From: JAJUFS01 sp036381175
GTDB taxonomy: Bacteria > Pseudomonadota > Gammaproteobacteria > Natronospirales > JAJUFS01
Direction: 5' to 3'
Assembly: GCA_036381175.1 (NCBI GenBank)
Contig: DASVDI010000034.1
Span: forward strand, 42,714-106,713
DNA length: 64,000 bases
The position numbers and the translations under genes were made by a program. The stretch's first letter is position 1, and every line of letters begins with the position of its first letter. This document shows positions 17,420 to 25,941 of the stretch, piece after piece. The notes under the pieces were generated by a model. The model was not told where the DNA came from, ran no database searches, and saw only the letters and a program-made list of their open reading frames with translations.

Positions 17420-17752
17420 ATGAATTTCTTCATCAATGACGCCATGGCCGCAGCGCCTGGCGCCGCCCAGCAAGGCAACCCGCTGATGAGCCTCCTGCCG
17501 CTCGTCATCATTTTTGTCATCTTCTATTTCCTGCTGATTCGTCCGCAGACCAAGCGCGCCAAGGAGCATCGCAAGATGGTCGAAGCGATTGCGGCGGGTG
17601 ATGAGGTTGTTACCAACGGCGGCATCGCCGGCAAGGTCACGAAGGTCGGCGAGCAGTTTGTCGGCATCGAAGCCGCCGAGGGCGTCGAATTCAAGGTGCA
17701 GAAGCACGCCATCGCCACGGTACTGCCGAAAGGCACTCTCAAGACGCTCTGA
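17420..17752 (+). CDS. yajC: Preprotein translocase accessory subunit YajC
   Basis: 110 residues from the ATG at 17420, preceded by AAGGGGAGA. There is one membrane segment (LLPLVIIFVIFYFLLIRPQ, about 24-42), followed by the soluble basic domain with GDEVVTNGGIAGKVTKV. It associates with SecDF and SecYEG. The order yajC-secD-secF is conserved. Confidence 0.95.
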   Translation: MNFFINDAMAAAPGAAQQGNPLMSLLPLVIIFVIFYFLLIRPQTKRAKEHRKMVEAIAAGDEVVTNGGIAGKVTKVGEQFVGIEAAEGVEFKVQKHAIATVLPKGTLKTL

Positions 17753-17764
17753 TCGGAACTCGCG

Positions 17765-19585
17765 ATGAATCATTACCCTCTCTGGAAGAACGCGCTGGTC
17801 GTGTTCGTTGCGATCGCGAGTCTCGTGATTGCGCTGCCCAACTTCTACGGTGAAGACCCGGCCGTGCAGGTTTCGCACGAAAATACCCTGGAAATTCCGC
17901 CGGAGCTGGTCGAGCGCGTGGCATCGCTGCTGGATGCGGCTGAACTGCCGGTCAAATCCGTTGCCGTCGAGGAAGGCATTCTGCTTGCGCGCTTTCCCGG
18001 CACCGAAGCGCAGTTGCGCGCTGTCGATGTCCTGCAGGCCGAGCTCGGCGAGGATTACACGGTCGCGCTGAATCTTGCGCCGCGCACGCCTGACTGGTTG
18101 CGCGCGCTGGGACTGCAGCCGATGAACCTGGGTCTGGACCTTCGCGGCGGCGTGCACTTCCTGCTGGAAGTCGACATGGACGCGGCGATCACGCAGGCGC
18201 TGGAACGCTATGAGACGGGCATTCGCACATTGCTGCGCGAGGAGAACATCCGGTACGCCTCCGCGGAACTCGTCGGCCAGCAGTTTCGCGTGACCTTGCG
18301 CGAGGCGGCGGACCTGGAACGCGCCGCAAGCCAGATGCGCGAGATGTTTCCGCGCCTTGAGATCAGCATTGACGAGGACGCCGTCGAACCCGTGCTGCTC
18401 GTCACTGTCACTGAGCAGCGCATTCGCGAAATCCGCGATTCCGCGATCGAGCAGAACACCACGACCCTTCGTACGCGTGTGAACGAGCTGGGCGTATCCG
18501 AGCCGCTCGTGCAGCGCCAGGGTGCAGACAGCATCGTCGTGCAGTTGCCGGGCGTGCAGGACACGGCGCGCGCGAAGAAGATCATCGGCGCGACGGCGAC
18601 GGTCGAGTTTCGCCTCGTGGCGAAACCGGGCGAACTCGGCGCCGAGGAGTACCCGCGCCGCGATACCGGCCGCATGGTCGAGCTGAGCCGCGACATCATT
18701 GTCACCGGCGATCAGCTCACCGATGCGTCCGCTGCTTTCGACCAGAACAATCAGCCCGCCGTCGCCGTGAACCTGGATTCGCAGGGCGCACAGAACATGC
18801 TGGACGTCACGCGCGTCAATGTCGGCGAACCGATGGCGGTGCTGTTCATCGAGAACGAGCCGTACACCGTCATGATTGACGGTGAAGCCGAGACACGGTT
18901 TCGCACGGTGAAGGAAGTGATTTCAGTTGCAACCATCCAGGGCGTGCTGTCGAACCGTTTCCAGATCACCGGTCTCGAGTCCGGCGAAGCGCACAGCCTG
19001 GCGCTGCTGTTGCGCGCCGGTTCGCTGGCAGCACCTGTCAACATCGTCGAAGAACGCACCATTGGTCCCAGCCTCGGCCAAGACAACATCGAGCAGGGCA
19101 TGACCGCAGTTGTGATCGGCTCGCTGCTGGTGTTCATATTCATGACGGTGTATTACCGCGCATTCGGCCTGATCGCGAACATCGGGCTGATCTTCAACGT
19201 CGTGCAGATGATCGCCGTGATGTCGCTGTTGCAGGCAACGCTCACCCTGCCGGGTATCGCCGGCATCGTGCTCACCATCGGCATGGCCGTTGACGCCAAT
19301 GTGCTGATCTTCGAGCGCATGCGCGAGGAATTGCGCGCCGGCTCCTCGCCACAGGTGGCGATCAGCTCCGGTTACGACAAGGCACTGTCGAGTATTCTTG
19401 ATGGCAACATCACGACCCTGATCGCCGCACTGGTGCTGTTCGTTTTCGGTACCGGTCCGATCAAGGGTTTCGCGGTCACCTTGTCCATCGGCATTATCAC
19501 CTCGATGTTCACGGCCATCATCGGCACGCGCGCCATTGTCAACGCGACGTGCGGCAACCGGCGCCTGAACACGCTCTGGATCTGA
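17765..19585 (+). CDS. secD: Protein translocase subunit SecD
   Basis: 606 residues, RND-like. An N-terminal membrane helix (near 10-27) is followed by a large periplasmic P1 domain and the SecD signature LGLDLRGGVHFLLEVD near 120-135. Five further membrane helices lie at the C-terminal end (TAVVIGSLLVFIFMTVYYRA, IAGIVLTIGMAVDANVLIFERMREE, and others), holding the conserved DANV proton-relay aspartate. With SecF it uses proton motive force to help pull preproteins through the inner membrane. It is 12 bp after yajC. Confidence 0.97.
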   Translation: MNHYPLWKNALVVFVAIASLVIALPNFYGEDPAVQVSHENTLEIPPELVERVASLLDAAELPVKSVAVEEGILLARFPGTEAQLRAVDVLQAELGEDYTVALNLAPRTPDWLRALGLQPMNLGLDLRGGVHFLLEVDMDAAITQALERYETGIRTLLREENIRYASAELVGQQFRVTLREAADLERAASQMREMFPRLEISIDEDAVEPVLLVTVTEQRIREIRDSAIEQNTTTLRTRVNELGVSEPLVQRQGADSIVVQLPGVQDTARAKKIIGATATVEFRLVAKPGELGAEEYPRRDTGRMVELSRDIIVTGDQLTDASAAFDQNNQPAVAVNLDSQGAQNMLDVTRVNVGEPMAVLFIENEPYTVMIDGEAETRFRTVKEVISVATIQGVLSNRFQITGLESGEAHSLALLLRAGSLAAPVNIVEERTIGPSLGQDNIEQGMTAVVIGSLLVFIFMTVYYRAFGLIANIGLIFNVVQMIAVMSLLQATLTLPGIAGIVLTIGMAVDANVLIFERMREELRAGSSPQVAISSGYDKALSSILDGNITTLIAALVLFVFGTGPIKGFAVTLSIGIITSMFTAIIGTRAIVNATCGNRRLNTLWI

Positions 19586-19589
19586 CACC

Positions 19590-20522
19590 ATGGAATTTTT
19601 CAAGAAAACACCGAACTTCGATTTCATGCGGCTGCGCTATATCGCGATGACGATTTCGCTGCTGCTGGTCATCGTCTCCATCGGCATCATTGCCGTACGC
19701 GGCTTCAACTTCAGCATCGATTTCACCGGCGGTGTGCTGCTCGAAGTCACTTACCCGGAGGCCGTGGAGCTTGAGCCGATTCGCGACGTGCTCACGGAAG
19801 AAGGTTTTCCGGAAGCGATCGTGCAGCATTTCGGCGCGACCACGGACGTGATGATTCGCCTGCAACCCGAAGCGGACATGTCCAACGACGCGCTGAGTCA
19901 CGAGGTGATGGATGCGCTGCAGGCGAACAATCCGGGTGCAACCGAACGGCGCGTGGAATTCGTCGGGCCGCAAGTGGGTGAGCAGTTGACCAACCAGGGA
20001 ATCCAGGCAGCGATATTCGCGCTGTTGGGCATCCTGATCTACGTGACCATGCGCTTCCAGTGGAAGCTCGCGGTCGGCGCCATCGTCGGAGTTGCACACG
20101 ACTGTCTTGTCGTGCTCGGCATGATTTCCCTGTTCCAGATGCCATTCGATCTTACGGTTTTGGCCGCAATTCTCACGCTGGTGGGCTATTCGCTGAACGA
20201 CACCGTCGTCGTGTATGACCGCTTGCGCGAGGACTTCCGCTTGCAACGAACAGGCAGTGTGCTGGACGTCACCAACACCGCGATCAATCACACGCTGTCG
20301 CGTACCGTCATGACCGGCGTCACCACGCTGCTGGTGCTGACCGCGTTGTTCTATTTCGGCGGATCGAGTTTCTACACGTTCACGCTGTCGCTGATCTTCG
20401 GCATCGTGTTCGGCACCTATTCGTCGGTTTACGTCGCAACGGTTACTTCATTGCTTTGCGGCCTGAAGCGCGAAGACCTTCTTCCCTTGAAGGAAAAGCA
20501 GCCGATCGACGATATGCCCTGA
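19590..20522 (+). CDS. secF: Protein translocase subunit SecF
   Basis: 310 residues with six membrane helices. The SecF landmarks are FNFSIDFTGGVLLEV near 33-47, VGPQVGEQL at the periplasmic/membrane junction, and GYSLNDTVVVYDRLRED in the membrane domain. It starts 4 bp after secD and forms the SecDF heterodimer. It is the last gene of the queA-secF run and is followed by a strong terminator. Confidence 0.97.
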   Translation: MEFFKKTPNFDFMRLRYIAMTISLLLVIVSIGIIAVRGFNFSIDFTGGVLLEVTYPEAVELEPIRDVLTEEGFPEAIVQHFGATTDVMIRLQPEADMSNDALSHEVMDALQANNPGATERRVEFVGPQVGEQLTNQGIQAAIFALLGILIYVTMRFQWKLAVGAIVGVAHDCLVVLGMISLFQMPFDLTVLAAILTLVGYSLNDTVVVYDRLREDFRLQRTGSVLDVTNTAINHTLSRTVMTGVTTLLVLTALFYFGGSSFYTFTLSLIFGIVFGTYSSVYVATVTSLLCGLKREDLLPLKEKQPIDDMP

Positions 20523-20544
20523 GGCGATTTCAAATTTCGAAACG

Positions 20545-20575
20545 AAAAAAGCCGCTGCGATTGCAGCGGCTTTTT
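20545..20575. terminator. Bidirectional terminator between secF and suhB
   Basis: AAAAAAGCCGCTGC, GATT loop, GCAGCGGCTTTTT. A strong GC stem with A and T flanks separates the convergent secF and suhB genes. Confidence 0.93.
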
Positions 20576-20595
20576 CAATTGTGCAGGTTTTTCGC

Positions 20596-21375
20596 TTAGA
20601 CGAGCGGCCGCAACACCTTCGCCATCTCCGCGAACAGTTTCGGATTCGCGGCGAGAATGTTTCCTGTTTCAAGGTGCGTGGTGCCGCCATCCAGCGAACC
20701 AACAAGACCACCGGCTTCCTGCACCATCAGCGTGCCGGCGGCGATATCCCAGAGCTGCAAGTTCATTTCCCAGAAGCCGTCGAGCCGTCCGGCGGCGACA
20801 TAGGCAAGATCGAGTGCGGCAGCACCCGCACGGCGAATGCCGCGCGAACGCTCCGTCATGGCGCGGAACGTTTTCATGTAGGCGTCGATGTCATCGCCTT
20901 CGCGATACGGAAAGCCCGTCCCGAGCAGCGCGGTGGAAAGTTCCCGCCGCTGGCCGACGCGCAAGCGCCGACCGTCGAGTTGCACGCCGCCGCCGCGCGA
21001 TGCGGTGAACAGCTCCTGGCGCAGCGGATCGTAGATCACGCCGTGCTCGATGCGTCCGCGGATGCGAAGCGCAATCGAAACGGCAAAGACGGGAAAGCCG
21101 TGCAGGAAATTCGTGGTGCCGTCGAGCGGATCGATGATCCATTCGAATTCCGAATCACCCGCACGCCCGGACTCTTCCGCGATGAACGCATGATCGGGAT
21201 ACGAACGGCGAATCGTTTCGATGATCGCGTATTCGGCGTCGCGATCGACTTCGGAAACGAAATCGTTGCCGGCCTTCGTCTCTACCTTGATGTCGGAGAG
21301 CCGGGCGGCGTGACGCACGATGATGTCGCCGGCGCGGCGCGCGGCGCGCACGCCAATATTGAGCATCGGATGCAT
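20596..21375 (-). CDS. suhB: Inositol-1-monophosphatase family protein SuhB
   Basis: 259 residues from the ATG at 21375. Mg-dependent phosphatase with the metal-site motifs EES (E67, E68) and WIIDPLDGTTNF (D82, D85), then LWDIAAGTLMVQEAGG near the C-terminus. In E. coli SuhB also joins the ribosomal-RNA antitermination complex. A longer reading to 21483 adds residues without family similarity that overlap the divergent trmJ leader, so it is rejected. Divergence from trmJ is conserved across gammaproteobacteria. Confidence 0.94.
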   Translation of the reverse strand: MHPMLNIGVRAARRAGDIIVRHAARLSDIKVETKAGNDFVSEVDRDAEYAIIETIRRSYPDHAFIAEESGRAGDSEFEWIIDPLDGTTNFLHGFPVFAVSIALRIRGRIEHGVIYDPLRQELFTASRGGGVQLDGRRLRVGQRRELSTALLGTGFPYREGDDIDAYMKTFRAMTERSRGIRRAGAAALDLAYVAAGRLDGFWEMNLQLWDIAAGTLMVQEAGGLVGSLDGGTTHLETGNILAANPKLFAEMAKVLRPLV

Positions 21376-21497
21376 TGGGCACCTGGAATTTTGAAAGAAC
21401 GGGTGAGAAGCCTGAGCTCCCAAGGCCGCGTAGAATACCGGAAACCCCGATCCTGTTGAACCGCGCGCCGTCAAATTGCGCATCCCTGGGAGGCTTC

Positions 21498-22262
21498 ATG
21501 CTCGATCGACTCGACCGCATTCGCATCGTGCTCGTGGAAACCACGCACCCGGGCAATATCGGCGCCGCCGCGCGCGCGATGAAAACCATGGGTCTTGCCG
21601 ATCTGCGGCTGGTGAATCCAAAACATTTTCCCGATCCGGAGGCCGAGGCCCGCGCGTCGGGCGCGGAAGATATTCTTGCCGCGGCGCGCGTGGAGTCGAC
21701 GCTGGACGACGCGGTGGCGGATTGCGTGCGCGTCATCGCGACCTCCGCGCGGCCGCGAAAACTCGCCTGGCCGGAACTCGATCCGCGCGAATGCGGCGAG
21801 GCGATGCTTGGCGCGACGACGAACGGTCCCGTCGCGCTGGTGTTCGGCCGCGAGCGCACGGGATTGACCAACAGTGAACTGGATCGCTGCTCGGACGTGG
21901 TCACCATTCCCGCCAACCCGGAGTATTCCTCGCTGAATCTTGGCGCGGCGGTGCAGGTGCTGAGCTACGAAATCCGCATGGCCGCGCTCGCCGGCCAGGT
22001 CCAAGACGCCCGTGAACCCGAAGCGCCGCCGGCAACCCACGGGGAGCTGGAGCGGCTGTATTCGCATCTCGAAGCCGTGCTGGATTCCCGGGAATTCCTC
22101 GACCGGCACAATCCCGAGCACCTGATGCGCCGGTTGCGCCGCCTGTATTCGCGCGCACGGCTGGATCAGAACGAGGTGCAGATCCTGCGCGGCATGCTGA
22201 CGGCGCTGGCGCCGGACGCGCCGAGGGGGAAGTCAGGGGGAACTGCAGAGAAGCCGCGCTGA
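21498..22262 (+). CDS. trmJ: tRNA (cytidine/uridine-32-2'-O)-methyltransferase TrmJ
   Basis: 254 residues from the ATG at 21498 with GGGAGG 4 bp upstream. A SPOUT methyltransferase with the knot motifs VETTHPGNIGAAARAMKTMG near the N-terminus, ALVFGRERTGLTNSEL, and IPANPEYSSLNLGAAVQVLSYE, which is typical of TrmJ. The C-terminal extension (HGELERLYSHLEAVL...) is the usual alpha-helical tail. In related genomes cysE lies between trmJ and iscR. Here iscR follows directly. Confidence 0.94.
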   Translation: MLDRLDRIRIVLVETTHPGNIGAAARAMKTMGLADLRLVNPKHFPDPEAEARASGAEDILAAARVESTLDDAVADCVRVIATSARPRKLAWPELDPRECGEAMLGATTNGPVALVFGRERTGLTNSELDRCSDVVTIPANPEYSSLNLGAAVQVLSYEIRMAALAGQVQDAREPEAPPATHGELERLYSHLEAVLDSREFLDRHNPEHLMRRLRRLYSRARLDQNEVQILRGMLTALAPDAPRGKSGGTAEKPR

Positions 22263-22263
22263 A

Positions 22264-22291
22264 TACCTGACCGGATTCCTCGGTTATAATG
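22264..22291 (+). promoter_or_regulatory. iscR promoter with IscR type-1-like operator
   Basis: ATACCTGAC (22264-22272) and CTCGGTTAT (22280-22288) form an imperfect dyad resembling the IscR type 1 box. A perfect -10 TATAAT (22286-22291) overlaps its right edge. The -35 is poor, as at many IscR-repressed promoters. This predicts autorepression by cluster-loaded IscR. Confidence 0.65.
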
Positions 22292-22320
22292 AAATTCCGG
22301 TTTCGCATCCTCAGGCCGCA

Positions 22321-22800
22321 ATGAAACTCACCACCAAGGGTCGCTACGCCGTCACCGCCATGCTGGACCTCGCCATCCACGGCGCCAAAGGTCCCGTGTG
22401 CCTCGGCGATATCGCCGCGCGGCAGGACATTTCGCTGGCCTACCTGGAGCAGTTGTTCACCCGGCTGAGGAAGCAGGGGCTGGTCGGCAGCACCCGCGGT
22501 CCGGGAGGCGGCTATCGGCTGGGTCGCGAGGCAGACGGAATTTCCATTGCAGATATTGTTGCCGCGGTTGACGAACCGCTCGACAGCACGCGCTGCAGCG
22601 GGGACCGCAATTGCCAGCGCGGCGAACGCTGCCTGACGCACCAGCTCTGGGAAGACCTGAGCAAGCATATTTTCGGGTTTCTTGACGGCCTGAGCCTCGC
22701 GGATCTGGCCGCGCGCAACGACGTGCTCGCCGTCGCGGCCCGGCAGCATGAAGTCGAAATTTCCCCGGAGATTCCGCTGCGGCGCGCCGTAACGAAGTGA
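22321..22800 (+). CDS. iscR: Fe-S cluster-sensing transcriptional regulator IscR
   Basis: 159 residues, Rrf2 family. The winged helix covers about 1-65 (YAVTAMLDLA, ISLAYLEQLFTRLRKQGLV, GPGGGYRLGR). The cluster ligands C92, C98 and C104 (CSGDRNCQRGERC) fall at the same numbers as in E. coli IscR, so 2Fe-2S sensing should be intact. It heads the isc operon with an IscR-like operator over its own promoter, and would report on Fe-S demand and adjust the downstream desulfurases and IscA. Confidence 0.96.
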   Translation: MKLTTKGRYAVTAMLDLAIHGAKGPVCLGDIAARQDISLAYLEQLFTRLRKQGLVGSTRGPGGGYRLGREADGISIADIVAAVDEPLDSTRCSGDRNCQRGERCLTHQLWEDLSKHIFGFLDGLSLADLAARNDVLAVAARQHEVEISPEIPLRRAVTK

Positions 22801-22807
22801 ACGAACA

Positions 22808-23947
22808 ATGATCTATCTCGATCACAACGCCACCTCGCCGATTGCGCCGGAAGTGCGTGCGGCGATGCTGCCGGCGCTCGAGTCATTGTTCGGCAATCCT
22901 TCCAGCATTCACGAAGCCGGCCGGCTGGCACAGAACGCGCTTGATGAGGCGCGCCGACAGGTGGCGGCGCTCGTCAACGTGCATGCGCGGCAGGTGATCT
23001 TCACCGGCGGCGGCACCGAGGCGAACAATCTTGCGCTGAAGGGTGTGGCCCAGAGAGAGGGCAAAGGCCGGATTCTCGTCAGCAGTATCGAGCACAGTTC
23101 AATAAAAGGTCCGGCGCGCGATCTTGCGGCAGCAGGCTTTACCGTCGAGGAAATTCCGGTGAACCCCAAGGGCAGGATCCTGCCGGGTGCGGTCAAGGCG
23201 CGCCTCGGAGCCGACGTGATTCTCGTCTCCGTGATGCTCGCCAACAACGAAACCGGTGTCCTGCAGGATGTTGCCGAGATCTCCCGTTACGTCCGTGAGG
23301 CCGGCGCCGTGATGCACACCGACGCGGCGCAGGCGGCGGGGCGGATTCCGCTCGATTTCCGTGCGACCGGCGCGCAGCTGATGACGCTGTCCGCGCACAA
23401 GATGTACGGCCCGAAAGGCGTCGGCGCGCTGATTACCGATGGCTCGGTCGATCTCGTTCCGCAGATCAGCGGTGGCGGCCAGGAAGCGGACCGGCGCGCA
23501 GGCACGGAGAATCTCGCCGGCATTCTCGGCTTCGGCGCCGCCGCGGCGCTCGCGAATGCAAACCAGCCGCAGCGCGCGGGTCACGTGTGCGCCTTGCGCG
23601 ACCGGCTGGAAGAAAGCCTCGTGATCCGTCCTGGCATCACCATTTTTGGCCGCGAAGCGGAGCGTTTGCCGAACACCTGCCAGTTCGCCATCGCGGGCAT
23701 GGACGGCGAGACCGTGCAGATGGGCCTCGACCGGCAAGGCATCGCGGTTTCAACCGGCTCCGCCTGCCATTCGAAATCGACAGAACCCAGCCACGTCCTG
23801 CTCGCGATGGGCGTCGAGCCGTCGATCGCACACGGCGCTGTGCGCGTGAGTTTTGGCGCCAGCAACACGCAGGCGGACGTCGACGCCTTGCTCGCCGCGC
23901 TCGATGGCTTGTCCCGAACGTTGCCGACGGGAGCTGTCGGCTGGTGA
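22808..23947 (+). CDS. iscS: Cysteine desulfurase, NifS/IscS type (first copy)
   Basis: 379 residues, PLP-dependent class V aminotransferase fold. It releases sulfur from cysteine as an enzyme persulfide. Residues seen: H96 (SSIEHSSIK), D172 and Q175 (HTDAAQAAG), the PLP lysine K198 (SAHKMYGPKG) and catalytic C320 on the mobile loop (GSACHSKSTEPSHVL). The N-terminus MIYLDHNATSP is that of group I desulfurases. The final TGA overlaps the GTG start of a second, distinct desulfurase. Confidence 0.93.
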   Translation: MIYLDHNATSPIAPEVRAAMLPALESLFGNPSSIHEAGRLAQNALDEARRQVAALVNVHARQVIFTGGGTEANNLALKGVAQREGKGRILVSSIEHSSIKGPARDLAAAGFTVEEIPVNPKGRILPGAVKARLGADVILVSVMLANNETGVLQDVAEISRYVREAGAVMHTDAAQAAGRIPLDFRATGAQLMTLSAHKMYGPKGVGALITDGSVDLVPQISGGGQEADRRAGTENLAGILGFGAAAALANANQPQRAGHVCALRDRLEESLVIRPGITIFGREAERLPNTCQFAIAGMDGETVQMGLDRQGIAVSTGSACHSKSTEPSHVLLAMGVEPSIAHGAVRVSFGASNTQADVDALLAALDGLSRTLPTGAVGW

Positions 23948-25116
23948 AGGCAGGCAACAACAATTTCCGATTGGTTTACATGGACTACGCCGCGACTACG
24001 CCGGTTGATCCGCGCGTGGTCGAAACCATGGTGGCGTATCTCGGGCCGGACGGTTTGTTTGCGAATCCGTCATCAAGCCACGTGCAAGGCCGCGCCGCGC
24101 GCGAAGCCGTGGAAACCGCGCGCGTGGAAATTGCGACGGTCTTGAATGTTGCGCCGGAAACTATTGTTTTTACCTCGGGCGCAACCGAAGCGGACAATCT
24201 CGCCATCAAGGGCGCGGCGCGGGCGCGAATCAAGCATGGGCGCCACATCGTCACGGAGAAAACCGCGCACAAGGCCGTGCTGGATGCCTGCAAGGCGCTG
24301 GAGCGCGAGGGTTTCGAGGTCACGTATCTCGTGCCGGATCGAGAGGGAATCATTTCGCCCGATTCACTGGCCGACGCGCTCCGCGATGACACCGTGCTGG
24401 TCAGCCTGCTGCATGCCAACAACGAAACCGGCGTGGTGCAGGATGTCGAATCGCTCGCGCGCGAAGTGCGCAAATCGAAGGCGCTGTTTCATCTCGATGC
24501 CGCGCAATCCGCCGTCAAGCTGCCGCTCGATCTTGCGGTACTCGATGTCGATCTCGCCGCGTTCTCCGCCCACAAGTTCTACGGCCCGAAAGGCGCAGGC
24601 GCGCTGTATGTCCGCAAAGGACTGCGCCTCGAGCCGCTGCTGCACGGCGGAGGTCACGAACGCGGCCTTCGCGCGGGAACGCTCGCGACGCACCAGCTCG
24701 CCGGGCTCGGCCGCGCTTTCGCGCTGGCCGCCGCAGACAGGAACGAGGAAATGGCGCGGCTCACCGGCTTGCGCGAGCGGCTGTGGCAAGGGCTTTCCGC
24801 CGCCGGCGGGGTTTTCCTGAATGGCCATCCTGCGCGGCGCCTTGCGAACATTCTCAATGTGAGTGTCGGCGGCGTGGACGGCGAAGCCTTGCAGCTCGCT
24901 CTTCGCGATATCGCCTGTTCGGCGGGTGCTGCATGCAACGCCGCAAACCGTGAGCCGTCCTACGTCTTGCGCGCGCTTGGCCGTGACGACCAGCTTGCGG
25001 GCGCAAGCCTGCGCTTCAGCCTTGGCCGCTGGAGCACGGCGGAAGACGTGGACTATGTGATGCAGCGCTTCGGGCGGGAAGTCGCGCGCCTGCGTGAACT
25101 CGCCGGTGCCGCGTAG
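23944..25116 (+). CDS. iscS: Cysteine desulfurase, IscS type (second copy)
   Basis: 390 residues from a GTG at 23944 that overlaps the previous stop and follows GGGAGC. The ATG at 23980 would cut off the start just before the MDYAATTPVDPRV motif. Catalytic elements are H109 (EKTAHKAV), D185/Q188, K211 (FSAHKFYGPKG) and C331 in GAACNAANREPSYVLRALG, close to the E. coli IscS loop ACTSASLEPSYVL; a further cysteine lies at 325. A long reading reaching back to about 23587 runs through the first desulfurase and is an artefact. This is the more IscS-like of the pair. Confidence 0.9.
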   Translation: MKAGNNNFRLVYMDYAATTPVDPRVVETMVAYLGPDGLFANPSSSHVQGRAAREAVETARVEIATVLNVAPETIVFTSGATEADNLAIKGAARARIKHGRHIVTEKTAHKAVLDACKALEREGFEVTYLVPDREGIISPDSLADALRDDTVLVSLLHANNETGVVQDVESLAREVRKSKALFHLDAAQSAVKLPLDLAVLDVDLAAFSAHKFYGPKGAGALYVRKGLRLEPLLHGGGHERGLRAGTLATHQLAGLGRAFALAAADRNEEMARLTGLRERLWQGLSAAGGVFLNGHPARRLANILNVSVGGVDGEALQLALRDIACSAGAACNAANREPSYVLRALGRDDQLAGASLRFSLGRWSTAEDVDYVMQRFGREVARLRELAGAA

Positions 25117-25143
25117 AAAAATATTCTGATAAAATAAACACTT

Positions 25144-25521
25144 ATGGAATATCTGGCGGATACGGCAGCCTACGGCAGGCGGGTCATGGAATTGTTCGAT
25201 TCCCCGGCTCACGCAGGTCCGCCAGACGGCGTAAATCTGGTGGGCGAGGCCGAATCAAGAACTCGCTTGAGCCGCATCCGCCTGCACCTGCGCGTCTCGG
25301 ATGACGTGGTGGAAGCGGCGGGTTTCGAGGCGCTGGGATGCCCGCACACCATCGCTGCTGCGGAGCTAGCCTGCGAAGACCTGGAAGGTCGCAAGCGCGA
25401 TGAACTGGCCGGTTACGACGCGCGCTTCCTGGAAGCTGCGCTGCCGCTGCCAGCCGAGAAGCTGGATATTCGAATCCTGGTTGAAGATGCCGTCCGCAAT
25501 GCGGCGGCGGGAGTTGCATGA
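25144..25521 (+). CDS. Degenerate IscU-like scaffold protein lacking cluster ligands
   Basis: 125 residues occupying the iscU slot. The IscU fold is recognisable from GFEALGCPHTIAAAEL (E. coli TYGCGSAIASSSL, with C66 equal to C63) and from ILVEDAVRNAA (E. coli ILAEDAIKAA). The other ligands are gone: the region of C37/D39 has no cysteine, and H105-C106 is replaced by D108-I109. The chaperone-binding LPPVK reads LPAEK (102-106). Only C66 and C77 are cysteines. hscB, hscA and fdx are missing from the operon. It probably cannot hold a 2Fe-2S cluster in the usual way; a sulfur acceptor or regulatory role is inference. Confidence 0.8.
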   Translation: MEYLADTAAYGRRVMELFDSPAHAGPPDGVNLVGEAESRTRLSRIRLHLRVSDDVVEAAGFEALGCPHTIAAAELACEDLEGRKRDELAGYDARFLEAALPLPAEKLDIRILVEDAVRNAAAGVA

Positions 25522-25522
25522 C

Positions 25523-25846
25523 ATGTCGATTTCACTGACACCGAACGCCGCAAGCCACGTGCGCCAGATGCTGGAAAAGCGGGGCGGTGGGCTCGGATTG
25601 AAGCTGGGCGTGAAGAAAACCGGCTGCTCGGGTTTTGCGTATGCGCTGGATTACGCGGACCAGGTGGGCGAGGACGACGTGGTTTTCGACAGCCAGTCGC
25701 TCAAGATCGTGGTGCCGCGCGAGGCGCTGGCGCTGATCGACGGCACCGAGGTCGATTACATCAACGAGGGCCTGAACCGGATGTTCCGTTTCTCGAACCC
25801 GAACGTGCAGGATGAGTGCGGCTGCGGCGAGAGTTTTACCGTTTGA
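25523..25846 (+). CDS. iscA: A-type iron-sulfur carrier protein IscA
   Basis: 107 residues from the ATG at 25523, one base after the IscU-like stop. The HesB/IscA fold has the three conserved ligands C35 (TGCSGFAY), C99 and C101 (DECGCGESF) at the same numbers as in E. coli IscA. It carries and delivers clusters to 4Fe-4S targets. Unlike its IscU-like neighbour it keeps all functional residues. It ends the isc operon here, where hscBA-fdx would normally follow. Confidence 0.94.
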   Translation: MSISLTPNAASHVRQMLEKRGGGLGLKLGVKKTGCSGFAYALDYADQVGEDDVVFDSQSLKIVVPREALALIDGTEVDYINEGLNRMFRFSNPNVQDECGCGESFTV

Positions 25847-25894
25847 CGCGGTTCGCAGTGCGAGAAGTTTCCACATTCTGCAAGTGTCTGATAA

Positions 25895-25923
25895 TTGCTT
25901 GATTTCTGGCCACAAAGTACACT
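25895..25923 (+). promoter_or_regulatory. Candidate ndk promoter
   Basis: TTGCTT (25895-25900), 17-bp spacer, TACACT (25918-25923). It lies 81 bp upstream of the ndk start and upstream of a leader hairpin. Hexamer matches are moderate. Confidence 0.35.
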
Positions 25924-25941
25924 TCCCTGCTTGAATTCCTT

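Noticed and set aside
23587..23943. N-terminal extension of the second cysteine desulfurase, suggesting a fusion protein
   Set aside because: The extension is a frame-shifted reading of the first desulfurase. The GTG at 23944 with GGGAGC gives a normal-length IscS.
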